Positions 1 to 5,152 of a stretch of DNA of 5,152 bases are shown piece by piece (the first letter of the stretch is position 1; each line of letters starts with the position of its first letter). Under the pieces are notes generated by a model. It did no database searches. It had not been told where the DNA came from and was given only the letters and a program-made list of their open reading frames with translations. Source of the stretch: Bacteroidota bacterium (GTDB lineage Bacteria; Bacteroidota; Bacteroidia; J057); the NCBI GenBank assembly GCA_963169475.1, contig CAUJFT010000092.1:1-5152 (forward strand), written 5' to 3'. Both the position numbers and the translations under genes were made by a program.

Positions 1-548
1 TGGATGTTCAAGACGGAAGCCGGTTTGTGTTCGATAAAATCAACCGTTTTACCGTAGTTACCCCCTCTTTTGGAGTAAGTAAGGTGCTTTTTCCTAAAAC
101 TCACTATAATAAAGTAGCGGTTATAGGATATGTGCAAACTGGTTTAGCATTGGGGTTTTTACGTCCGTATTATCTTCATATTGCTACGCCCGACCCGTCT
201 CGTCCCGGTGTTAATATCATTACAGAGGCAGAAGCCAATCCGGATAAATATGTATATTCAGTCGTTGTAGGAGAAGTACTACCGTGGAGGTTTCTTTCGT
301 CCAAAGCGGTAATACCCGGCTTTAGTCTTCAATTATCCTCCGCTTTTAGTATGAACCGGTACAATAGCATCATTCGCGGGGTGGAGCTTACTTGTCGTAT
401 GCTTATTTTCCCAAAAAAGATACCCATTATGTACATGTCTCCTAACCAATCTTCTTATGTTACTTTTGGAATTAGTTTTATCAACGGGAAGAAATGGCTC
501 AATAATCCTGAACCCAGAGCGAGCAAAGAGGAAGAAGACAATGAGTAA
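1..548 (+). CDS. Probable outer-membrane beta-barrel protein, Bacteroidota-conserved, 5' partial
   Basis: The reading frame is open from the first complete codon at base 3 to TAA at 546-548, giving about 181 residues. The GTG at 27 is internal; the true start lies upstream of the window. I cannot assign a function. Visible features are short segments alternating hydrophobic and polar residues (FTVVTPSFGVSKVLF, KVAVIGYVQTGLALGFL, SSYVTFGISFINGKKW), frequent aromatic residues at strand ends, and a conserved-looking tail, PKKIPIMYMSPNQ followed by a last strand ending in GKKW. These fit an outer-membrane or periplasmic beta-barrel. From memory, the arrangement (F-x-K-I/L-N near a strand start, LGFLRPYYLHI, FPKxIPIM, final GKKW) resembles an uncharacterised Bacteroidota family with similar 'Y-G-K-L-N' and 'FPKxIPIMAFN' segments. 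After GKKW come about 16 hydrophilic residues ending in an acidic stretch. The gene is convergent with the TPR lipoprotein gene and ends 39 bases from it. Coding status is firm; the family call is moderate. Confidence 0.75.
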   Translation, partial: DVQDGSRFVFDKINRFTVVTPSFGVSKVLFPKTHYNKVAVIGYVQTGLALGFLRPYYLHIATPDPSRPGVNIITEAEANPDKYVYSVVVGEVLPWRFLSSKAVIPGFSLQLSSAFSMNRYNSIIRGVELTCRMLIFPKKIPIMYMSPNQSSYVTFGISFINGKKWLNNPEPRASKEEEDNE

Positions 549-587
549 TATATCATTTATCCCTATTCCAAAGAAAAATAAAAGGCA

Positions 588-1679
588 TCATTTTTTGTTA
601 CGCAATTCCTTCACCGCATAAATAGCCTCTTTAAAATCTGGTTTTGCATTCACGGCTTTCTCGTAATAGGAAAGTGCGGTAGTGTTGTCCTTATAGAACT
701 CATGAATGGAGCCTAACATAAAATAAGCCTGATAATAATTAGGGTCAAGCGTAGCAGTTTTTTCAAAATCTCTGATAGCCTCATCTAACTTATCCATGAT
801 AAAATAAGTATAACCTCTTTCATAATAGGCTTGTACGAACCCGGAATCTGCCTTTATTGCCAAATTATAGGCGGCTACGGCTTGTGCCATTGCCTCCATA
901 AAAGGCTCTTTTTTGATGAGTACTTTTAGGCGGGTTGCGTCTCCAAATAGCTTTTTGGCTTTGTAATAGTTTCCTAATGGGTGAGAGGGAATGAGTGCTA
1001 ATAATTTAGTGATTTGCTGATTAGCCATGTCCTCATTTTTGAGTTGATTCATGTACAAATCATACAACTGAAGGTAGGCTTTAGAGAAAGTAGAGTCTCG
1101 CTCTATGGATTCTTTATAAAACCCTAATGCAGATGCCCCATTTTTTTGAGACTGATAAAGCAGCCCTTTCGCAAAGTAATATTGAGCTTGGGAGGAATCT
1201 CTTCGAATCGCCTGATTAAATAAATCCTCTGCCCTAGGGTAATCTTTTTGCATCAAGGCAATTTGTCCAAGTTGATAAGGAACTTCCGCATTGATTGTTC
1301 CCAACCTCATGGCTTTTTCAAGTTCCGCTATTGCTTTTGTAGTATCCTTATCAATACAAGCATAAAAGCCGCGTAAATAGTGAAGGTCAGAAATGCTGTC
1401 ATTAATTGTTATAGCTTTGTCTATATCTCTGATTGCGGCATCTAGGCTATCAAGCCGGAGATATACTTCGGAGCGGTCGCTGTATAAGGCATAGTTATGA
1501 GGATTCATTTTAATCTGATGGGTGAGAGAAGCCAACCATTTTGCAGGAGATAATGAATCCGCTTTGGTCATTACAGAAGGATTTTCTGTCCCTTTTTTAT
1601 GGGATTTTCCGCATCCAAGATTGAAAAGAGCCCCTAAAAGAGCTGCTATGACACCAAAATATACCGTTATTTTTTTCAT
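588..1679 (-). CDS. TPR-repeat lipoprotein (possible NlpI-like adaptor)
   Basis: The ATG start gives 363 residues. Residues 1-23 look like a lipoprotein signal: MKK, a hydrophobic stretch VIAALLGALF, then NLGC with the lipidated Cys at 23. The Asn at -3 is unusual, though Bacteroidota lipoboxes are relaxed. A polar linker (24-45) follows, and then nearly the whole chain is tetratricopeptide repeats: about 61-94, 97-128, 132-163, 164-197, a degenerate unit 199-231, an interrupted one around 247-280, and clear ones at 282-314 and 316-348. The last two carry the usual pattern, for example YYERGYTYFIMDKLDEAIRD followed by a helix ending LDPN. TPRs bind protein partners, so the product is probably a scaffold or adaptor held at a membrane facing the periplasm. 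No catalytic domain is present. It lies 102 bases downstream of the M23 peptidase gene on the same strand, which suggests a shared function in envelope or murein maintenance. The lipoprotein/TPR call is firm; the NlpI-like role is inference. Confidence 0.88.
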   Translation of the reverse strand: MKKITVYFGVIAALLGALFNLGCGKSHKKGTENPSVMTKADSLSPAKWLASLTHQIKMNPHNYALYSDRSEVYLRLDSLDAAIRDIDKAITINDSISDLHYLRGFYACIDKDTTKAIAELEKAMRLGTINAEVPYQLGQIALMQKDYPRAEDLFNQAIRRDSSQAQYYFAKGLLYQSQKNGASALGFYKESIERDSTFSKAYLQLYDLYMNQLKNEDMANQQITKLLALIPSHPLGNYYKAKKLFGDATRLKVLIKKEPFMEAMAQAVAAYNLAIKADSGFVQAYYERGYTYFIMDKLDEAIRDFEKTATLDPNYYQAYFMLGSIHEFYKDNTTALSYYEKAVNAKPDFKEAIYAVKELRNKK

Positions 1680-1688
1680 TCAGAAACA

Positions 1689-1716
1689 CAAAGATAATTG
1701 CCTGCAAAGATACAGG
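1689..1716 (-). promoter_or_regulatory. Candidate promoter of the TPR lipoprotein gene: two TATCTTTG boxes
   Basis: Read on the minus strand, the octamer TATCTTTG occurs twice, at 1712-1705 and 1696-1689, 16 bases apart. Both match the Bacteroidota -7 consensus TAnnTTTG exactly. The distal box lies 25 bases upstream of the ATG and the proximal one 9 bases upstream, so the distal box is the more plausible -7 element and would leave a leader of about 20 bases. No good -33 TTTG is seen at the usual distance; a T-run lies there instead. The distal box is exactly framed by the inverted repeat CCTG (1701-1704) and CAGG (1713-1716), which might be a small operator or chance. If real, the TPR gene can be transcribed independently of the M23 gene. 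Confidence 0.35.
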
Positions 1717-1781
1717 AATTATTGTAGAAAAACCGTAAAAATTGGTAATCTACTATTTTAGTGTTAGACAAAAACACGTTT

Positions 1782-3056
1782 TTATAGGCTTGCTAGTGTT
1801 TTACCGGTATAAGTTCTTGCTTTGTGCATTTTGTCCATAAGTTCTTTTACGTTTAGGAGGTATTCTTCTTTTTCAGAAGCCGGAATAGGGTTAGATTTGG
1901 TATCGCTGATATGGGTGGAGGGATTCACTTGCGCACCGTCTTTCCAGAAACGGAAACATAAGTGTGGTCCGGTTGCGAGTCCTGTACTTCCCACGTACCC
2001 AATTACGTCTCCTTGTGTTACCTTGGTTCCTCTTTTCATACCTTTCGCAAATTTAGACATGTGGAGATATTGGGTAGTGTAGGTTTTATTGTGCCTTACC
2101 TTGATATAATTCCCGTTTCCACCGTTGTAACCCATTTCAATGATTTCTCCATCTCCTATTGTCATAATGGGGGAGCCGGTAGGTGCGGCATAGTCAATGC
2201 CTTCATGTGGGCGATAGATTTTAAGGATTGGGTGAAACCGACTTTTGGTATATCCTGAACTGATACGCGAAAACTTCAAAGGGGCTTTCAAGAAGGCTTT
2301 TCGGAGGCTATTTCCGTTCTCGTCAAAATAAAATTCTTTCCCGTCTATTTCATGCCGGAAAGCATAAAATGTTTTCCCTCCTTGCACAAAGCCAATCGCA
2401 TGAATAGCCGAAATTCCTACTGCCTGACCATTGACTACCTCCTCATCATAAATTACTTTGAACATGTCGCCTCTTTTAATTTTGAAAAAATCAACGGCGC
2501 ATTCCAGAATTTCTGAGGTCTTATGCGCTATCTTTACATTTAGCCCGGCATCGTCGAGCGCGTTATGAATAGTGGACTCTATCTCAACGGCTAATTCCTT
2601 ACGAACAATCTCAATTTCTTTTTTATACTCGGTTACACAAATAGAATCCTCTCTTACATCAAAAACGACATATTCCTCTTTGCTTTTTTCATAGATAAAA
2701 TAATTTACCTCACCTTTTTCCTTACTCTTAAAAAAAGTAATCGGCTGACCCGTAGGTAACTTACTCACATCTAAATGAGCCGCAGCAGCTTTGAGAACAT
2801 CTTTTATGATTGATTTATCTACCTTATGAGCATGAAGCAAATCAGAGAGTTTAAGCGTCCTACTGATTTTAGGTTTAATAACCTTTGTTTCATAATCTAC
2901 AACAAATCCATACAACTGATTAGAAATGCGATTAATAGGCGGTGCTGGTATCCACTCGACTTCTTCTTTCTCTTTTACGTTCTCAGAACACCCAAACATT
3001 GCCGCTACTATAAGAGATACTAAGATGGATTTAGAAGCATCTTTTAAATATTTCAT
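1782..3056 (-). CDS. M23 (LytM) family murein endopeptidase lipoprotein, MepM/ShyA/Csd3-like
   Basis: From the ATG at 3056 the protein has 424 residues. This start is preferred over an in-frame GTG at 3098, because it gives a proper lipoprotein signal (MKYLKDASKS, a hydrophobic core, AMFGC with Cys23); the GTG would place 14 charged residues in front. The acidic region after Cys (SEN, KEKEE) could favour surface or outer-membrane sorting, which is inference. Residues about 45-260 fit the LysM/OapA-like and linker domains of MepM-type enzymes (LKLSDLL, FFKIKRGDMFKVIYDE, YFDENGNSLRKAFLKAPL). The LytM domain spans about 263-380: zinc motif HEGID (His284, Asp288), catalytic-type His332 in YLHM, and GPHLC (His365, Cys367). 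Family enzymes cut peptide cross-links of peptidoglycan in the periplasm. Cys367 replaces the usual second His of HxH. About 45 residues of unassigned tail follow. The neighbour 102 bases downstream is a TPR lipoprotein. The family call is firm; exact bond specificity is unknown. Confidence 0.92.
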   Translation of the reverse strand: MKYLKDASKSILVSLIVAAMFGCSENVKEKEEVEWIPAPPINRISNQLYGFVVDYETKVIKPKISRTLKLSDLLHAHKVDKSIIKDVLKAAAAHLDVSKLPTGQPITFFKSKEKGEVNYFIYEKSKEEYVVFDVREDSICVTEYKKEIEIVRKELAVEIESTIHNALDDAGLNVKIAHKTSEILECAVDFFKIKRGDMFKVIYDEEVVNGQAVGISAIHAIGFVQGGKTFYAFRHEIDGKEFYFDENGNSLRKAFLKAPLKFSRISSGYTKSRFHPILKIYRPHEGIDYAAPTGSPIMTIGDGEIIEMGYNGGNGNYIKVRHNKTYTTQYLHMSKFAKGMKRGTKVTQGDVIGYVGSTGLATGPHLCFRFWKDGAQVNPSTHISDTKSNPIPASEKEEYLLNVKELMDKMHKARTYTGKTLASL

Positions 3057-3199
3057 TTTTATTGAAGATTCTTTTTTTCGGGGTTTATTTTCGGGCACGA
3101 AGTTAATAGACTAAAATATTTTTTTCCAAATATTTTTTGAAAAAATACCTCAATATGCTTTCCTTTTTCTGTTTTCTACATATTTACCTACATTCTTAC

Positions 3200-3230
3200 T
3201 TTGTCTAAACCAATAAAAACTATGGCTTTG
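3200..3230 (+). promoter_or_regulatory. Candidate Bacteroidota-type promoter upstream of pepD
   Basis: TTTG at 3200-3203 is followed, after exactly 19 bases, by TGGCTTTG at 3223-3230. The Bacteroidota consensus is TTTG, about 19-21 bases, then TAnnTTTG; here the only mismatch is G for the second base of the -7 box. A transcript would begin near 3237 and give pepD a leader of about 170 bases that includes the short ORF at 3248-3307 and the heptad array. The match rests on short motifs in AT-rich DNA, so it is tentative. Confidence 0.35.
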
Positions 3231-3247
3231 TAGGGAGAGGTTTTTGA

Positions 3248-3307
3248 ATGAAAAAAGGAATCTACCCTAAGAGTATTAGGATTGGTAAGATTAAAGTCAA
3301 AAACTAA
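3248..3307 (+). CDS. 19-codon ORF in the pepD leader, possible bL31 N-terminal remnant or leader peptide
   Basis: ATG at 3248 opens a 19-codon frame ending in TAA at 3305-3307. The peptide starts MKKGIYPK and is strongly basic overall. GGGAGAGG lies at 3233-3240, seven bases before the ATG, an unusually good Shine-Dalgarno-like sequence for this phylum. The first eight residues resemble the start of ribosomal protein bL31 (typically MKKGIHPE or MKKGIHPK), and Arg11 and Lys16 also fit; similarity ends at the stop codon. It could be a short leader peptide, a decayed rpmE fragment, or chance in A-rich DNA. I see no continuation of bL31 in other frames downstream. Translation is unproven and function unknown. 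Confidence 0.2.
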   Translation: MKKGIYPKSIRIGKIKVKN

Positions 3308-3323
3308 TCACTCATCACTGCTT
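3303..3323 (+). repeat. Degenerate heptad array, three units
   Basis: Three adjoining seven-base units, ACTAATC, ACTCATC and ACTGCTT, follow the pattern A-C/T-T-n-n-T-C/T. The next base is A, so the array ends in TCACTGCTTA (3315-3324). The same ten bases, in the same phase, end a similar array downstream of pepD at 4962-4996. Short intergenic heptads of this type occur in some bacteria with AT-rich intergenic DNA; no function is known to me. Confidence 0.4.
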
Positions 3324-3409
3324 AGTATCATATGTGGTTAAAAAGACAACTTTTATACTGAATGTTTAGTTAATCTTTTTTAACCCCTAAAAACATCAAT
3401 GATTGAAGT

Positions 3410-4885
3410 ATGAATGAGGCTATTAGAGAATTAGAACCCCTAGCTTTATGGAATTATTTTGCGGATTTGAATGCTATTCCGCGCCCTTCTAAAAAAGAGG
3501 AAAGAGTGATTCGCTTTATCGCAGACTTTGGTAATAACTTGGGATTACCCACTTTTGTGGATTCTGTTGGGAATGTAATCATTCGTAAGCCGGCAACCTT
3601 AGGAATGGAACAAAGGGAAACGGTTGTATTACAAAGTCATTTAGACATGGTACATCAGAAAAATGAAGGTACAGACTTTGATTTTCTGACAGAAGGAATC
3701 CAAATGCAGATAGAGGGCGATTGGGTTAAGGCAATGGGTACAACCTTGGGAGCAGATAACGGAATCGGGGTGGCTGCGATTATGAGTCTATTGGCCTCAA
3801 AGGATATTCCGCATCCGGCCATAGAAGCCTTGTTTACGATAGATGAAGAAACAGGAATGACTGGCGCGCTATCGCTCAAAGGAGGAATATTAAGTGGAAG
3901 GTTTATGCTTAACTTAGATACAGAAGAAGATAATGAACTTACGATTGGGTGTGCGGGAGGAATAGATGTAACAGCTTTCGGAAAGTATATTCCCGTTGCG
4001 CCTCAGCATGATACTGCCTTCCGACTTGTGCTAAAAGGTCTTGACGGCGGACACTCTGGATTAGATATTCATAAAGGAAAAGCAAACGCTAATAAATTGA
4101 TGAACCGCTTCTTATCGTATATCGGAAAGAAATTAGCAATAGAGATTGCGTTTCTTGAGGGAGGAAGTTTAAGGAATGCAATCCCGAGGGAATCGATAAC
4201 GGTTATCACTACAGATGCCTCCAATCATCATCAATTAATTGCAGAGGTAGCAGCTTTTGCTGAGGTTCTCCAAAAAGAATATCATACCACAGACCCTAAT
4301 CTTTCTTTTACTTGTAATTCGGAGCAGTTGCCTGATAGTGTTTTTCCTTCTGCTTTTCAAAATGATTTTTTAAGAGCGGTTTATGCTTGTCCTAATGGGA
4401 TTTACCGGTTAAGCCCAGACATTCCGGGCTTAGTTCAAACTTCTAATAATCTCGCTAAAATAGTGGCAAAAGATGGAACTTATTCCGTTCAATGCCTCAC
4501 CCGAAGCTCGGTTGAAACAGAGAAAACAGACCTAAAAGAGGCAATTACCGCTACTTTTGAAATGATAGGAGCGACTATTGAGTTTGGAGGGGCATATCCA
4601 GGGTGGACTCCTTTACCAGCTTCTCCGATTGTATCCTTAATGAGTGAGTTATATCAAGAGCTTTTTCAAGAAAAACCACATGTAAATGCTTGTCATGCTG
4701 GATTAGAGTGTGGGATTCTCGGTATAAATTATCCAGATATGCAGATGATTTCTTTCGGACCCAATATTCGCGGCGCACATTCTCCAGATGAAAAAGTACA
4801 AATTAGCTCTGTCCAGAAATTTTGGGGTTACCTTACAGAAGCCTTGAGAAGAATCCCCAACCAATCAGACCCCGTAACATCTTGA
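3410..4885 (+). CDS. pepD: Aminoacyl-histidine dipeptidase (peptidase D, M20C family)
   Basis: The protein of 491 residues is close to the usual PepD length (about 485). It is a cytosolic di-zinc dipeptidase that hydrolyses Xaa-His and other dipeptides for amino-acid recovery; no signal peptide is present. All active-site residues of the family are visible at positions three or four below the E. coli numbering: His77 and Asp79 (SHLDMV), Asp116 (GADNGIG), Glu146 and Glu147 (IDEETGMTGA), Asp170 (NLDTEED) and His457 (RGAHSPDE). Asp79 and Glu146 are the catalytic-type residues and the others bind zinc. The inserted dimerisation domain occupies about 190-390, with GGHSGLDIHKGKANANK and the NAIPRES segment. 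HAGLECGILG lies near the C-terminus. ATG at 3410 fits the family N-terminus and has no Shine-Dalgarno sequence, as usual in Bacteroidota. The gene appears monocistronic, divergent from the M23 gene, with no clear terminator after it. Confidence 0.96.
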   Translation: MNEAIRELEPLALWNYFADLNAIPRPSKKEERVIRFIADFGNNLGLPTFVDSVGNVIIRKPATLGMEQRETVVLQSHLDMVHQKNEGTDFDFLTEGIQMQIEGDWVKAMGTTLGADNGIGVAAIMSLLASKDIPHPAIEALFTIDEETGMTGALSLKGGILSGRFMLNLDTEEDNELTIGCAGGIDVTAFGKYIPVAPQHDTAFRLVLKGLDGGHSGLDIHKGKANANKLMNRFLSYIGKKLAIEIAFLEGGSLRNAIPRESITVITTDASNHHQLIAEVAAFAEVLQKEYHTTDPNLSFTCNSEQLPDSVFPSAFQNDFLRAVYACPNGIYRLSPDIPGLVQTSNNLAKIVAKDGTYSVQCLTRSSVETEKTDLKEAITATFEMIGATIEFGGAYPGWTPLPASPIVSLMSELYQELFQEKPHVNACHAGLECGILGINYPDMQMISFGPNIRGAHSPDEKVQISSVQKFWGYLTEALRRIPNQSDPVTS

Positions 4886-4961
4886 TGTTATAAGTAGAGG
4901 TGGGTAAAAAACCAAGAAAATAAATATCAACCAAAGTCTTGACTACCAGTTATTTAATCTT

Positions 4962-4996
4962 ATCATTCATTATTCATTTTTAACTATTCACTGCTT
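4962..4996 (+). repeat. Degenerate heptad array, five units, downstream of pepD
   Basis: Five adjoining seven-base units, ATCATTC, ATTATTC, ATTTTTA, ACTATTC and ACTGCTT, lie in the gap between pepD and the next gene; TAATCTT just before (4955-4961) may be a sixth. The last unit plus the flanking bases give TCACTGCTTA (4988-4997), identical to the end of the array at 3303-3323 and in the same orientation. The two arrays therefore bracket pepD. Whether they are copies of a dispersed repeat family cannot be judged from this window. Confidence 0.4.
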
Positions 4997-5036
4997 ATAG
5001 ATAAAAGTTGTAAATATAGGAAATATACCTTTTTGT

Positions 5037-5061
5037 GGAAGGCTTCCGTATTGTTTTTTTT
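5037..5061 (+). terminator. Weak terminator-like dyad with T-tract
   Basis: GGAAG and CTTCC form a perfect inverted repeat around one G (5037-5047), followed six bases later by eight consecutive T (5054-5061). In RNA only four pairs with a three-base loop could form, so the stem is weak, and the T-tract ends just nine bases before the next start codon. It could stop read-through from pepD or be incidental promoter-region sequence. Confidence 0.2.
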
Positions 5062-5070
5062 AGGGTAAAA

Positions 5071-5152
5071 ATGAAAAACATCTATCTCCTTATCTGGACG
5101 GTTTTATGGCTATCAGGAAGTTATGCCCAAACGGTAACGATGGATTGGTACG
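5071..5152 (+). CDS. Secreted protein, 3' partial (signal peptide only)
   Basis: ATG at 5071 opens a frame that runs off the end of the window after 27 complete codons. The visible part is a Sec signal peptide: MKN, a hydrophobic stretch (IYLLIWTVLWL), then SGSYAQ, with probable signal peptidase I cleavage after Ala19 (SYA before QT). There is no lipobox Cys. The mature chain begins QTVTMDWY, too little to identify a family. Bacteroidota often use this type of start on beta-barrels and type IX-secreted proteins, but nothing here decides between them. No Shine-Dalgarno sequence is present; the leader is T- and A-rich. The gene follows pepD after 185 bases and is probably transcribed separately. 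Confidence 0.7.
   Translation, partial: MKNIYLLIWTVLWLSGSYAQTVTMDWY

Larger units (their letters stand above)
3057..3409. other. Divergent intergenic region between the M23 and pepD genes
   Basis: These 353 bases separate the divergent M23 and pepD genes and carry no RNA gene that I can recognise. Near the M23 gene the DNA is extremely AT-rich. AAATATTTTTT occurs twice (3114-3124 and 3128-3138), and TATTTTTT/AAAAAATA form a perfect inverted repeat around one G (3131-3147). This is a likely bent or easily melted promoter region for the M23 gene. A weak minus-strand match to TAnnTTTG (AATATTTG) overlaps it, not strong enough to call separately. Further right are a candidate plus-strand promoter, a 19-codon ORF and a three-unit heptad array, listed separately. 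The last 85 bases before pepD show no Shine-Dalgarno sequence and no clear promoter box. Confidence 0.6.

Noticed and set aside
549..600. Bidirectional terminator between the convergent genes
   Set aside because: Only a loose AAAAAT/ATTTTT pairing is present, without G-C pairs, so I could not support a stem of useful strength.
1761..1784. Hairpin-like GTGTT/AACAC followed by GTTTTT between the TPR and M23 genes, a possible terminator
   Set aside because: The T-run follows the stem on the plus strand, but no plus-strand gene ends here. For the minus-strand M23 transcript the bases after the stem are not a U-tract. The alternative AAAAAC/GTTTTT dyad has a two-base loop.
1522..2258. Open frames on the plus strand across the TPR and M23 genes
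   Set aside because: They are antisense to two well-supported genes, have no family-like features, and are explained by the codon use of the real genes.
3655..4778. Open frames on the minus strand inside pepD
   Set aside because: They lie antisense to the conserved active-site segments of pepD and show no signal peptide or motif.
5008..5035. Promoter for the last gene (TTG and TACCTTTT)
   Set aside because: The spacing is 15 bases rather than about 19-21, and the -7 box lacks the final G, so it is too weak to list as a feature.
1..5152. Mobile element, CRISPR array, toxin-antitoxin or defence system
   Set aside because: No transposase, integrase, nuclease, spaced identical repeats or small paired toxin-like genes are visible; all complete genes are envelope or housekeeping types.

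Overview
The window looks like a chromosomal segment of a member of the Bacteroidota. The evidence is AT-rich DNA, lipoprotein and Sec signal peptides on short MKK/MKN-type N-termini, almost no Shine-Dalgarno sequences, promoter-like boxes of the TAnnTTTG kind typical of the phylum, and a partial gene resembling a beta-barrel family I associate with this phylum. The order is not resolved. No mobile element, CRISPR array, tRNA or rRNA is visible.

Layout. Bases 1-548 (+) hold the 3' part of a gene for a probable outer-membrane beta-barrel protein of unknown function. It converges, with a gap of only 39 bases, on two minus-strand genes that are transcribed in the order M23 peptidase (1782-3056) then TPR lipoprotein (588-1679), 102 bases apart. 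A 353-base divergent intergenic region (3057-3409) separates these from a complete plus-strand pepD-type aminoacyl-histidine dipeptidase (3410-4885). A 185-base gap follows, and then the first 27 codons of a secreted protein that runs off the window (5071-5152).

How the genes may work together. The M23 protein has the MepM/ShyA/Csd3 plan (LysM/OapA-like part, linker domain, LytM domain) but begins with a lipoprotein signal. Its downstream neighbour is a lipoprotein made almost entirely of TPR repeats. This recalls Escherichia coli NlpI, a TPR lipoprotein that scaffolds the murein endopeptidases MepS and MepM. A peptidoglycan-remodelling enzyme with its envelope adaptor is therefore a reasonable hypothesis. 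PepD is cytosolic peptide salvage and looks independent.

Most of the window is ordinary housekeeping and envelope sequence. The points worth a second look are the Cys in place of a zinc-binding His in the M23 enzyme, the M23/TPR pairing, a 19-codon ORF in the pepD leader that resembles the start of ribosomal protein bL31, and two short degenerate heptad arrays that flank pepD and end in the same ten bases. I did not find clear evidence of a previously undescribed system.
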